This document shows, piece after piece, positions 46,023-56,448 of a stretch of 64,000 nucleotides of DNA (the stretch's first letter is position 1; each line of letters starts with the position of its first letter). Where the stretch lies: positions 536,529 to 600,528 of the forward strand of contig JAIUNJ010000002.1 in NCBI GenBank assembly GCA_020161855.1. The letters run 5' to 3'. The position numbers and the translations under genes were made by a program. The notes below the pieces were generated by a model. It saw nothing but the letters and a program-made list of their open reading frames with translations. It ran no database searches and was not told the DNA's origin. The DNA comes from Pseudomonadota bacterium. Lineage in GTDB: Bacteria > Pseudomonadota > Alphaproteobacteria > Rhizobiales > Aestuariivirgaceae.

Positions 46023-46606
46023 AGGGCTTTCATCCAGAATTGCATGGGTTTCCTTGTATCATAATTGTCGCCCAGGTCACGCCAGGAGAAATGCGCGACA
46101 AGCCCGTCAACCGGTGCATAGCCGCGCTTTCGCCAGAAGGGGTCCAACGTCCCGTAATTCTGCGGCCGGGCAGGATGATCCTGCGGACGGACGACAGCGC
46201 AGAAGGTGGCATGACTTGCACCCAGTGAGCGGCCCTGCTCCTCCCTGAGTTCAAAGAAGCGGTGACCAGCACCCTGTCCCCGGTGGGACGGCTGCAGGAC
46301 GGACTCGGCACAGTAGAAGAAGCGGTTCACATCAAGTCCCCGGCGCACGAAGGGTTCCTTGAATTCTTCATGCTCGGCGGCGAGCGGGCATCCCGTGGCG
46401 GCGCCGACGACGGCATTGCCATCCCGGGCGACAACAATCACCGCGCCATCGCTTGCCGCAAAGCGCGCGAGATAGTCGTGCTCATAGGCAAGCGTTCCCT
46501 CGTAAAGATAGGGGAAATCCCGGAAGACGGTGATCCTGAGACGCGCCACATCTTCCAGTGCAGAGGACAGTGCTTCGCCCCTGAGGACTTCGTACCGCAG
46601 GTTCAT
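46019..46606 (-). CDS. GNAT family N-acetyltransferase
   Basis: A 195-residue acyltransferase. The acetyl-CoA binding motif A is ESVLQPSHRGQGAGHRFFELRE (core R-G-Q-G-A-G), preceded by VIVVARDGNAVVGAATG. The C-terminal NYGTLDPFWRKRGY is seen in GNATs adjoining nitrilase-like amidases. It overlaps both neighbours by 4 bases (ATGA upstream, GTGA downstream). The substrate is unknown. Confidence 0.85.
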   Translation of the reverse strand: MNLRYEVLRGEALSSALEDVARLRITVFRDFPYLYEGTLAYEHDYLARFAASDGAVIVVARDGNAVVGAATGCPLAAEHEEFKEPFVRRGLDVNRFFYCAESVLQPSHRGQGAGHRFFELREEQGRSLGASHATFCAVVRPQDHPARPQNYGTLDPFWRKRGYAPVDGLVAHFSWRDLGDNYDTRKPMQFWMKAL

Positions 46607-47016
46607 TTGCCCAGAACTTGCCGGGTCCAGTCCTTCAAGTTGTAGTGTGTGGAGACACGCGCGATCTTGCCCCGCTTGATCTCGAAGAACGCACCAACAC
46701 GCAGTTTATAGGTCTGGCCTTTGGCCTTGGGCAGGCCGGAATCGGTCTTGAGATATTTGCCCTTCAGATTGAACTCTGCGGCAGCGCGGCTGCCATCCGT
46801 GCTCGTCATCACCACAATGCCGGAGAGCTTCTCCCGATAGCTCGCATTCATATGCGCGAGAAAGGCCGCAAACTTGTCCTTGCCCTTGCGCTGTTCGCCC
46901 TGGCTCACGTCATGGACGAAGCCGGCGCCGAGGCAGGCAAGCATGCCGGCGGTGTCCTGCCGGTTGAAGGCATCGTAGTAGGTGTTGATCAGTTTGCGTG
47001 TAGCGGCTGCGGACAT
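46603..47016 (-). CDS. NTF2-fold (SnoaL/ketosteroid isomerase-like) protein
   Basis: A 137-residue protein with the SnoaL-type pattern: LINTYYDAFNRQDTAGMLACLGAGFVHDVSQGE, KGKDKFAAFLAHMNASY, VGAFFEIKRGKIARVSTHYNLKDW. This is a small cone-shaped fold used for binding or isomerisation of small molecules. AGGAG upstream allows starts at 47016 or 47019 (two adjacent ATGs). First gene of the tight operon with GNAT, nitrilase-like and carbonic anhydrase genes. Confidence 0.82.
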   Translation of the reverse strand: MSAAATRKLINTYYDAFNRQDTAGMLACLGAGFVHDVSQGEQRKGKDKFAAFLAHMNASYREKLSGIVVMTSTDGSRAAAEFNLKGKYLKTDSGLPKAKGQTYKLRVGAFFEIKRGKIARVSTHYNLKDWTRQVLGK

Positions 47017-47085
47017 CATGGGCTCCTTTGCGGATTGCCCTAAACGAAAATCCGCCACGGCATCAAGTGCGACGGCGCATGGCCG

Positions 47086-47514
47086 CTACTTGATCTTGCG
47101 GGGGTCGAGCGTCTTCTCCAACTGCTTCTCCTTGCCGTCGGGAGACCAGATACTGGAAAGATAGCATTCCTTGGCATAGGGCAGATGGCCCTTGCAGTAG
47201 GCCGAGAGCGAGGTCATCAGCGCCGGCTCGCTGGGTGCGCCGCAGATTGCGTCCGTGAAGTGTATTTCCCCGGTCGATATCCCGAGCAGGCCGGCCCAGC
47301 CGCTGTCACAGGCGGTGATCACCACGCATTCATCGCCGCCTGCGTCCTTACACTTCTTCAGGGCGCAAGCTGCCGCCGCGCCAACATCAGCCGCGCGGCA
47401 CATCTCAAAGGCCTGTTCGGGCGAGATGGCAGCAGCGAAGGCAGGTGGTTCGTCTGCTTTCACAGGAACTACGAGAAACAGGAAGGATGCAAAGGCGAGC
47501 GCAAGTTTCTTCAT
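47086..47514 (-). CDS. Secreted cysteine-rich DUF4189-like protein
   Basis: A 142-residue protein with signal peptide MKKLALAFASFLFLVVPVKA. The mature part has eight cysteines in a regular pattern, including AACALKKCKDAGGDECVV and ACDSGWAGLLG, the latter resembling DUF4189 domains. A lysine-rich tail follows. Periplasmic or secreted with disulfides. Function unknown. Confidence 0.7.
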   Translation of the reverse strand: MKKLALAFASFLFLVVPVKADEPPAFAAAISPEQAFEMCRAADVGAAAACALKKCKDAGGDECVVITACDSGWAGLLGISTGEIHFTDAICGAPSEPALMTSLSAYCKGHLPYAKECYLSSIWSPDGKEKQLEKTLDPRKIK

Positions 47515-47591
47515 GACGATCCCGGTCTGCGTACCCCTTTTCCAACTTACGGCACTTGCGCCAGCAGCGAAAGCCGGTTTAAGGCGGCGCC

Positions 47592-48212
47592 ATGGCGACC
47601 ATCCAGTCCTTCTTTCCGACCCTTGTCTACCGGGCGGAATTCGCCAATGCGGCGAAGCTCAACCGTGATCTCGAAATGGCGGCGCAATCCCTGTCGCGGG
47701 ACGACATTGCCGGCCTTCGCTGGTGCGAGAAGCATGGCTACCCTGGCTACACATCATATGCCTCGCTGGACGACCTCTCCTGGCGTATCCCCATCTTCAA
47801 AAAGCTCGAAAGACTGATCGACAAGCATGCGCTGGCCTTCGCCAAGGCCCTGCATTGGGACATCCGCGGCGGCAAGCCCATCTGCGATTCTATGTGGGTC
47901 AATGTGATGCCGGAGGGCGGTTCTCACACTTCCCACATCCATCCGAATTCGGTGATCAGCGGCACCTACTACGTCACCGTGCCGGAAGGGGCCGGCCCCA
48001 TTGTCTACGAAGACCCCAGGCTTGCCCTGATGATGGCAGCACCGCCCCGCAAGGGCACCACGCCCCGGGGCATGCGCGGCCATGTCAGCGAGACGCCGCG
48101 CCCCGGTTCGCTCCTGCTCTGGGAAAGCTGGCTGCGCCATGAGGTGCCGCTGAACAAGGCGGAAGGCGAACGCATCAGCGTCAGCTTCAACTATGTGATC
48201 GGCAGCCGCTAG
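47592..48212 (+). CDS. TIGR02466-family 2-oxoglutarate/Fe(II) oxygenase-like protein
   Basis: A 206-residue double-stranded beta-helix protein. Putative iron ligands lie in SHTSHIHPNSVISGTYYV and the distal His in WLRHEVPLN. The ending RISVSFNYVI is typical. The start IQSFFPTLVYRAEF is characteristic of the TIGR02466 group (phage-related and bacterial prolyl-hydroxylase-like proteins). The substrate is unknown. Confidence 0.8.
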   Translation: MATIQSFFPTLVYRAEFANAAKLNRDLEMAAQSLSRDDIAGLRWCEKHGYPGYTSYASLDDLSWRIPIFKKLERLIDKHALAFAKALHWDIRGGKPICDSMWVNVMPEGGSHTSHIHPNSVISGTYYVTVPEGAGPIVYEDPRLALMMAAPPRKGTTPRGMRGHVSETPRPGSLLLWESWLRHEVPLNKAEGERISVSFNYVIGSR

Positions 48213-48215
48213 CGT

Positions 48216-48482
48216 TCAGCCGAAAATCCTGTCGCCCTGCTGATCGACGATGAGCTGGCCCTTGGAAATCGCCAGGGCAGCGCATTCGCCCTTATCGGTG
48301 AACTTGTCGGCGCGGATGAAGTCATGCACCTTTCCATCCTTGCTGACCCGGCCTGCAAGCTGGAACTGGCCACCGTCCTTGAAGGGGCGGGCCTCAATCA
48401 GGAAGCCCTTGTACTCCACCGACTGCATCGGCCTCTCATCAGCTGCCGGGGCCGATGAAAACCATTTGCTCCAGAATGCCAT
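48216..48482 (-). CDS. HlyU family protein
   Basis: An 88-residue protein of the HlyU-like family: AFWSKWFSS, VEYKGFLIEARPFKDGGQFQLAGRVSKDGK, FIRADKF and the diagnostic IVDQQGDRIF ending. Despite the name, the alphaproteobacterial members are not related to the Vibrio ArsR-type regulator, and their function is unclear. The ATG at 48482 is preferred over upstream in-frame codons that extend into non-conserved sequence. Confidence 0.85.
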   Translation of the reverse strand: MAFWSKWFSSAPAADERPMQSVEYKGFLIEARPFKDGGQFQLAGRVSKDGKVHDFIRADKFTDKGECAALAISKGQLIVDQQGDRIFG

Positions 48483-48585
48483 TACACTCTCCAGTCCTGT
48501 CTTTGCTCCTGTGTTCGGCACAGGCTGCAGGCCCAGTTCTATATAAAACTGACGGGGCAACGCCAACGCATTCCCGCGAGGGCGA

Positions 48586-48786
48586 TTACTTGCTCTTCAT
48601 CGGGCAGGTATTGAGCCCCACAAGCGTATAGAGCGGACACCAGCCGATCGCAGCCGTCAGGAGTGGCACGACGCCGATCCAACCAGCCCAAGCATAGGGG
48701 TGCCCGGAAAACAGGGCAAAAGCCAGCAAGGCCAGACCCAATAATATACGAAGGCCGCGGTCGATACCGCCCATGTTCACTTTCAT
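48586..48786 (-). CDS. DUF2892 (YgaP-like transmembrane) protein
   Basis: A 66-residue two-helix membrane protein: KVNMGGIDRGLRILLGLALLAFAL, GWIGVVPLLTAAIGWCPLYTLVGLNTCPMK. The GWCPLY...G.NTC pattern is that of DUF2892, often linked to rhodanese or sulfur genes. GGGAG is 9 bases before this ATG, and an ATG at 48795 lies too close to it. Confidence 0.85.
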   Translation of the reverse strand: MKVNMGGIDRGLRILLGLALLAFALFSGHPYAWAGWIGVVPLLTAAIGWCPLYTLVGLNTCPMKSK

Positions 48787-48833
48787 GCCAATCATCTCCC
48801 ATTTGTTCTTGGTTATCGGCTGGTGAATTTAGC

Positions 48834-48855
48834 ATGTGCGCCGTCGTGCGCACAT
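48834..48855. promoter_or_regulatory. Perfect inverted repeat in the DUF2892-TadG intergenic region
   Basis: ATGTGCGC (48834-48841) and GCGCACAT (48848-48855) form a perfect 8-base dyad with a 6-base centre, in a 221-base divergent promoter region. No U-run follows on either strand, so an operator for a dimeric regulator is more likely than a terminator. The rest of the gap is AT-rich and probably contains promoters. Confidence 0.5.
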
Positions 48856-49007
48856 CGCCGAAACAGTCCAAAACTGATGCCGATCGTCGCGGTTTTAACG
48901 AAGGTGAACAAAGCCGTTCGATTTTGATTCAAATATAACTCTACTTCCTGACTTGATCTTTCCGAGTTCCCGCTATGCGTGTCTCCAACAAATCGGTGAG
49001 GCGACAC

Positions 49008-50411
49008 ATGCGCAACTTGAAACAAATGTTCTTCGGCAAGAGCAATGACAGCGGAAACACCGCCATCATCTTCGGCCTTTGCCTCACTGGCATCTGCGTC
49101 GCCGCCGGCGCGGCCGTTGACTATAATCGTCTGTTGCAGCAACGCACTGCCGCCTATGCCCTGGCCGACGCCGCTGCACTCGCAGCCGCCAGTTCTTCCG
49201 AAACAACGCAAAAGGGCATGCAGGCCCTGGCTTCGAACTTTGTGTCGAAGAACAAGGACCTCTACGGCCTGATCAGCGTCGAAAAGGAAAGCTATGTTTT
49301 CGACGGCACGACGGCCCGCATGACAGTCAAGCTGGACGGCACTGTGCCGACGTCTCTCATGGCGATCACCGGCATTGGCACAATGACATACGAAGCAACT
49401 TCCGTTGCAGAAAAGGGTGCCGTTCCACCCATCGAGCTGGTGATGGCCCTCGATACGACGGGGTCCATGAGCGGCAGCAAGATTACCGCCCTCAAGACCG
49501 CCGCCGATAACATGGTGACGGCAATCCTGAAAAACCCACAGGCCAAAGTCGGCATCGTACCGTTCTCGAATTATGTGAACATCGGTGTTTCGCGGCGCAA
49601 CGAACCGTCTTTCGACGTGCCTGCAGACTACACGCAGGATGCGCAGTCCTGCTCGACCACCTATCCCGATGCAAAGAACTGCAAGACGGTGAAGACACCA
49701 ACCACCTGCTACAATGACGGCGTACCCTATGCCTGCACGTCTTCAACGACGACCTGCGACTCCTGGGGCAATCCGGTCAAGACCTGCAAGACGGTAACGA
49801 ACAGCTACACTTTCCGTGGTTGCGTCGGTTCGCGCAAGGAAGCCTACCGCAATGTCATCAGCCAGCCGTCAGAACGCTATCCCGGCTTCCTGAATGTCAA
49901 TTGCGCAGCGGAAATCCTTGACCTCACCGACAACGTCACCACGGCAAAAGCCAAGGTGAAGGCCCTGACCGCTACTGGCGAAACCTATCTTCCGGGCGGC
50001 CTCACCTGGGGCTGGAACATGCTGAACCCCGCCGCACCACTGACCTCGGCCAAGCCGACAGCTGAACTGAGCAAGGTGGGTGGCATGAAGGCCCTGGTGT
50101 TCATGACCGACGGTGCCAACACCCTTGTTCCCAACAACAAGAACGCCTCGACGCATGTGAGCAGCTCTTCGACCTACAAGTCGATCGACTACTCGAACAC
50201 CCTGACGGCCCAGCTCTGCGAGAACATCAAGAAGGACAACATCACGGTCTATACCATCCAGTTCGACGTGGTGGACTCCTCGCTCAAGAAGCTTCTCACC
50301 GACTGCGCTTCCGAGCCAGTCAAGAGCTACCAGGCCGCAAACGCCAGTGAACTTGTCTCAGTCTTCGACAACATCGTCGCGGATCTCTCCCAGGTCCGTC
50401 TCGTGAAGTGA
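49008..50411 (+). CDS. TadG/TadE-like VWA-domain pseudopilus-type envelope protein
   Basis: A protein of 467 residues. The N-terminal TadE-like helix (SGNTAIIFGLCLTGICVAAGAAVDYNRLLQQR) is followed by a von Willebrand A domain with an incomplete MIDAS (LDTTGSMSGS), T-loop TGETYLPGGLTWG and MTDGAN. A cysteine-rich insert (about residues 220-280, with two CKTV copies and eight cysteines) interrupts the VWA domain. TadG proteins act with tight-adherence pili, but no tad genes are nearby. ATG 49008 has GGTGAGG 8 bases upstream, and ATG 48975 is the longer alternative. Confidence 0.82.
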   Translation: MRNLKQMFFGKSNDSGNTAIIFGLCLTGICVAAGAAVDYNRLLQQRTAAYALADAAALAAASSSETTQKGMQALASNFVSKNKDLYGLISVEKESYVFDGTTARMTVKLDGTVPTSLMAITGIGTMTYEATSVAEKGAVPPIELVMALDTTGSMSGSKITALKTAADNMVTAILKNPQAKVGIVPFSNYVNIGVSRRNEPSFDVPADYTQDAQSCSTTYPDAKNCKTVKTPTTCYNDGVPYACTSSTTTCDSWGNPVKTCKTVTNSYTFRGCVGSRKEAYRNVISQPSERYPGFLNVNCAAEILDLTDNVTTAKAKVKALTATGETYLPGGLTWGWNMLNPAAPLTSAKPTAELSKVGGMKALVFMTDGANTLVPNNKNASTHVSSSSTYKSIDYSNTLTAQLCENIKKDNITVYTIQFDVVDSSLKKLLTDCASEPVKSYQAANASELVSVFDNIVADLSQVRLVK

Positions 50412-50438
50412 CGCGACAGACCTTCTACCCTGCAGCGG

Positions 50439-50460
50439 GAGCCGGCTTCTTGGCCGGCTC
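50439..50460 (+). terminator. Terminator hairpin after the TadG-like gene
   Basis: GAGCCGGC (50439-50446) pairs with GCCGGCTC (50453-50460) across a 6-base loop and is followed by TTCTGCGTCT, 28 bases past the stop. The U-tract is broken, so efficiency is uncertain. The rest of the 252-base gap to ppk2 (50412-50663) has nothing I can identify. Confidence 0.6.
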
Positions 50461-50663
50461 TTCTGCGTCTCGGGTGGCAGGTGGCACCGGGGCCGGCTTC
50501 GCTGGCAACGGTTGCGGTTTGTGGGGCTCGCGCCCTGGCGGCATGCGTGTGACCATGAGCGCATGCTAGCAACCTGTGGTCCATCCCGGTTGACCTGGAT
50601 CAACCAGCTTTGTGTCACCGCGTCTAAACTCGCGCCTTCACGCAAACATGGAAGGGGGACCTC

Positions 50664-51635
50664 ATGAGTTCGACTGAATCCGCATTAGTGCAGCACGAGG
50701 TGGCGGCTCCCGCGCCTGAAGCTGTACCTGAAGAGGCGAAGCCGGTACGCATTCCCCTGAACCAGCTGCGACACGATCCCGAGGCGATCCGACAGGCCTT
50801 CGAGACGGGGGCCTATCCCTATCAGGGGCGCATCTCCAACAATCTCTATGAAACCGAGATGGCGAGGCTTCAGGTCGAGCTTCTCAAGGTGCAGAGCTGG
50901 GTAAAGGAAGCAGGCGAGCGGATCGTCATTCTCTTCGAAGGGCGTGACGCTGCAGGCAAGGGCGGCACCATCAAGCGCTTCATGGAACATCTCAATCCGC
51001 GCGGCGCTCGTGTCGTTGCCCTGGAAAAGCCCTCGGAGCGGGAGCGCACTCAGTGGTATTTCCAGCGCTATATCGAGAACCTCCCGGCCGGCGGCGAGAT
51101 CGTTTTCTTTGATCGCTCCTGGTACAACCGTGCGGGGGTCGAGCGCGTCATGGGCTTCTGCACGCCCAATGAGTATCTTGAGTTCATGCGGCAATGCCCG
51201 GATCTGGAACGCATGCTGGTCCGCTCCGGTATCAGGCTCTTCAAGTTCTGGTTCTCGGTGACACGCGAGGAGCAACTGCGCCGCTTCAAGGCCCGCGAGA
51301 ACGATCCTTTGAAACAATGGAAACTCTCGCCGATCGACAAGGCTTCTCTCAACAAGTGGGACAGTTACACCGAAGCCAAGGAAGCCATGTTCTTTTATAC
51401 TGACACGGCCGATGCGCCGTGGACGATCATCAAGTCCAACGACAAGAAGCGGGCGCGCATTGCCTGCATGCAGTACTTCCTGTCGTCCCTGCCCTACCCG
51501 GAGAAGAACAAGCGGCTGGTAACAGGCCCGGATCCGCTGCTCGTCGGCACGACAGCCCATGTGATCGGACGTGACGAGCACATCCTCGGCAAGTCCCTTC
51601 GGCCCGGCAATGGTGCGCGCAAGCCAAAGCCCTGA
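50664..51635 (+). CDS. ppk2: Polyphosphate kinase 2
   Basis: Transfers phosphate between polyphosphate and nucleotides, favouring nucleotide regeneration. The 323-residue one-domain PPK2 has Walker A EGRDAAGKGGTIKRF, the lid residues around EKPSERERTQWYFQRY, and Walker B FFDRSWYNRAGVERVMGF. An Ala/Pro/Glu-rich N-terminal extension (about 40 residues) precedes it. A typical class I PPK2 by length. ppk1 is not in the window. Confidence 0.94.
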   Translation: MSSTESALVQHEVAAPAPEAVPEEAKPVRIPLNQLRHDPEAIRQAFETGAYPYQGRISNNLYETEMARLQVELLKVQSWVKEAGERIVILFEGRDAAGKGGTIKRFMEHLNPRGARVVALEKPSERERTQWYFQRYIENLPAGGEIVFFDRSWYNRAGVERVMGFCTPNEYLEFMRQCPDLERMLVRSGIRLFKFWFSVTREEQLRRFKARENDPLKQWKLSPIDKASLNKWDSYTEAKEAMFFYTDTADAPWTIIKSNDKKRARIACMQYFLSSLPYPEKNKRLVTGPDPLLVGTTAHVIGRDEHILGKSLRPGNGARKPKP

Positions 51636-51639
51636 CGGG

Positions 51640-53019
51640 CTAGAGGATCTTTCCCGGGTTCATCAGGCCCTTTGGGTCAAGCGCCTGCTTGATCGCCAGC
51701 AGAGCCTTACGCTTGCCGGGATCACCGAACCTTGCCAGGGCCGCGCGCTTCTCCAGCCCGATGCCATGTTCGGCGGAGAAGGAACCACCCATGGGCTTGA
51801 GAGGCGCATAGACACATTCACTGATCGCATCCTTGTGCGACGCCACGGCCTCCTGCGATGTCACGGTGAGATGCAGGTTGCCATCGCCCAGATGGCCAAT
51901 GATGAAGCACTGGATGCCGGGTGAAATGGCCGCAAAGCCCTGCTCGATCCGGGCCACGTAGTCATCCAGGGCGGCGAGCGGCACCGTCACATCGAACCAG
52001 AGACCACCGGGAAGGTGACGCTCCACCACCCAGCTGTCTTCGCGCAGGACCCAGAATTGCTTTCGTTCTGCTTCCGACTTCGCGACAACGGCATCGCTGA
52101 TCCACCCCGCCGTGAAGGCCTCTTCCAGAAACGCTTCGAGCCGGCTCCCTGCTTCGTCATCCGTGTCCCCCTCCAGTTCGACCACGAAGAAATCTCCTTC
52201 GGCGGTGGAGGCAAACGGCAGTGACAGTTTGCGGTCACGGAGTGCCAGATCAAAGTAACGCGCATTCATCAGTTCAAAGGCCAGCAGCCTTTCCTGTGGC
52301 ACGGCCTGAAAGGCCTTGAGCGCATCGGCGAAACATGGGGCCGCGAGGATCGCCGTTGCCCGGGCCCGCGGCCGCGGCACAAGCCGCAGCACAGCCCTGG
52401 TCACCACGCCGAGCGTGCCTTCAGCACCGATAAAGAGCTGCTTGGCATCATAGCCTTCGTTGCACTTGCCCACCTGTGTGAGATCGGAAAGCAGCGTGCC
52501 GTCAGCGAGCACGGCCTCCAGGCCGCTGACACGCTGGCGCATCACACCATGGCGAAAGGCCTCGATGCCGCCGGCATTGGTCGAGATCATGCCGCCGATC
52601 GTGGCGCTGTCGCGGGCACCAAGATCGATGCCCGCCATGAGGCCATGCGCTTCAAGCGCCTCGTCGAGCCTCCCGAGCGTGACACCCGCTTCAACAACAG
52701 CCAGCCGCGATACGGGATCGATGGAGGGGATACGGTTGAGCCGCTGTACCGACAGAACGATCTGCCCCGGCGCAGATACCGCGCCACCTGCCAGCCCGGT
52801 CCGCCCGCCCTGCGGCACAACGGCAAGCGCATACGCATGGCAGAAGCGCAGCGCCGCTTGCACGGCCTCAATGGACTCCGGCAACAGCACGATGCCAGCC
52901 TGCAGATTGTGCGGATCAAGCCCAGGATCCATGGCCCGAACGGCATCGCCCAGGCGCACCGCATCGGGCCCCAGCAGTGTCTTCAGCTCAGCGAGCTTTG
53001 CGTCGGCGAGTACCGTCAT
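51640..53019 (-). CDS. FAD-linked D-2-hydroxyacid dehydrogenase (GlcD/D-lactate/D-2-hydroxyglutarate type)
   Basis: A 459-residue flavoprotein of the VAO family. The FAD-binding PCMH domain has VVPQGGRTGLAGGAV, MISTNAGG and LFIGAEGTLGVVT. The C-terminal FAD-oxidase domain has HIGDGNLH and SFSAEHGIG. It oxidises D-2-hydroxyacids such as D-lactate or D-2-hydroxyglutarate, and the electron acceptor is not clear. It abuts YjbQ (stop at 53020, start at 53019) on the same strand and converges on ppk2. Confidence 0.88.
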   Translation of the reverse strand: MTVLADAKLAELKTLLGPDAVRLGDAVRAMDPGLDPHNLQAGIVLLPESIEAVQAALRFCHAYALAVVPQGGRTGLAGGAVSAPGQIVLSVQRLNRIPSIDPVSRLAVVEAGVTLGRLDEALEAHGLMAGIDLGARDSATIGGMISTNAGGIEAFRHGVMRQRVSGLEAVLADGTLLSDLTQVGKCNEGYDAKQLFIGAEGTLGVVTRAVLRLVPRPRARATAILAAPCFADALKAFQAVPQERLLAFELMNARYFDLALRDRKLSLPFASTAEGDFFVVELEGDTDDEAGSRLEAFLEEAFTAGWISDAVVAKSEAERKQFWVLREDSWVVERHLPGGLWFDVTVPLAALDDYVARIEQGFAAISPGIQCFIIGHLGDGNLHLTVTSQEAVASHKDAISECVYAPLKPMGGSFSAEHGIGLEKRAALARFGDPGKRKALLAIKQALDPKGLMNPGKIL

Positions 53020-53439
53020 TCAAGCCCCCAGCACATGCACCACGATGTTGCGGCGGTGTGGCGCCTTGCGGTGCTCGAAGAGGTAGATGCCCTGCCATGT
53101 GCCCAGCGCCATGCGGCCATCTGTGACCGGGATGGACAGCGATGTCGCCGTCAGTGCCGTCTTGATATGGGCGGCCATGTCGTCCGGTCCCTCCAGCGTG
53201 TGGATGAAGGCGGGATCGCCATCAGGCACGAGCCTCTTCACGAATGCTTCGAGGTCGTGCCGCACATCGGGGTCGGCATTCTCGTTGATCAGCAGCGAAC
53301 AGGAGGTGTGGCGGCAGAAGACGGTGACGAGGCCGGTCTCCACCTGTGCTGCCTTGGCCACGGCTTCGACCGCAGCCGTGATATCGTAGAGCCGCTGCCC
53401 GCGCGTCTCCACCGTGTAATCGCCACAATGCTGTTGCAT
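53020..53439 (-). CDS. YjbQ/UPF0047 family protein
   Basis: A 139-residue protein with the complete UPF0047 pattern: YTVETRGQRLYDIT, TGLVTVFCRHTSCSLLINENADPDV, EGPDDMAAHIKTAL, MALGTWQGIYLFEHR. Members show a weak thiamine-phosphate synthase-like activity, and the true role is unknown. The start MQQHC (53439) matches the family. In-frame ATGs at 53451 and 53520 are possible, the last with a good GGAG site but overlapping the divergent dioxygenase gene. Confidence 0.9.
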   Translation of the reverse strand: MQQHCGDYTVETRGQRLYDITAAVEAVAKAAQVETGLVTVFCRHTSCSLLINENADPDVRHDLEAFVKRLVPDGDPAFIHTLEGPDDMAAHIKTALTATSLSIPVTDGRMALGTWQGIYLFEHRKAPHRRNIVVHVLGA

Positions 53440-53518
53440 CGCAAAATCCATCACCACGCCGACGGAATCGGCGTCCTGTTTCGTCTCATGGACGATAACA
53501 TCTTTGCAGAGACCTTTC

Positions 53519-54172
53519 ATGGCCTTCTCCCGCCGCACCCTCCTCGCGACAACTGCCGCCGCACTCGCTGCCATTGCCGGCGGTGCGCCCCTTATCTTTC
53601 GCGGCGGCCCGCCGCGGCATGTGCTCACGGCTGCCGAAAAGAACGCCTGCGGCCTGACTGTCGAAGCCGTCGAAGGCCCCTACCACGTCAACGGATTGGG
53701 CGAGCTTGCCGATGGCAACCTCAACACCACAAATCTCGAAGGCCTCGCCATCGAAGTTTCAGGCCATGTCTATGGCGGTGCTGCCGGTGAGGCCGCAATC
53801 GCGGGCGCGGAGGTGGAAATCTGGCACGCCGACAGCAGCGGCAACTACCATCCCAATGGCAACGGCCCTTCATCGAAGTACCAGCCGGGGGAGATTGCGC
53901 TGCGCGGCTTCGTGAAAGCCGATGCGCAGGGTGCCTACCGCTTCCTGACCATCTACCCCGGCGAGTACACGGGCCGCGTCCGTCATTTTCATTTCAAGAT
54001 CAGGGCGCCCGGAAAGGCGGAACTGACGACGCAGCTCATCGTGCCGCCCAAGCCCGGCGACAAACTCACCTTCGACACCGACGACATCGCAGAGGGCCTG
54101 CCGAATTGCCAGCTTCTCACCGTGGACGAAAGCGTGACGCCGGCGCAGGCCTGGTTCGACTTCAGGGTCTGA
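53519..54172 (+). CDS. Tat-exported intradiol ring-cleavage dioxygenase-like protein
   Basis: A 217-residue protein with an N-terminal twin-arginine signal (FSRRTLLATTAAALAAIAGG). The mature domain has the intradiol fold: EGPYHVNG, VEIWHADSSGNYHP with the first tyrosinate, and YPGEYTGRVRHFHFKI supplying the second Tyr and two His iron ligands. Related cytosolic enzymes open catechol or protocatechuate rings. Exported versions probably act on extracellular phenolics or lignin fragments. No aromatic-degradation genes adjoin. Divergent from YjbQ over about 79 bases. Confidence 0.85.
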   Translation: MAFSRRTLLATTAAALAAIAGGAPLIFRGGPPRHVLTAAEKNACGLTVEAVEGPYHVNGLGELADGNLNTTNLEGLAIEVSGHVYGGAAGEAAIAGAEVEIWHADSSGNYHPNGNGPSSKYQPGEIALRGFVKADAQGAYRFLTIYPGEYTGRVRHFHFKIRAPGKAELTTQLIVPPKPGDKLTFDTDDIAEGLPNCQLLTVDESVTPAQAWFDFRV

Positions 54173-54179
54173 AAGCAAA

Positions 54180-54197
54180 AGGGCCCTCTCGGGCCCT
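54180..54197. terminator. Bidirectional terminator between the dioxygenase and rpoD
   Basis: AGGGCCC (54180-54186) and GGGCCCT (54191-54197) form a perfect 7-bp stem with a TCTC loop. CTTCTCT follows on the plus strand and TTTTGCTTT on the minus strand, so both convergent genes can use it. Confidence 0.8.
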
Positions 54198-54206
54198 CTT
54201 CTCTGA

Positions 54207-56336
<2,130 letters not shown>

Positions 56337-56448
56337 GAATTTCAAAGTCCTTGCTGCTCTTGCGCGGATGATTCGGGCACCCGCATGGCATGATTCGGTG
56401 GAGAACTAGAGAGGGCCCGTTAAGCAGGCCTTAACCATGCCTGCCGGG

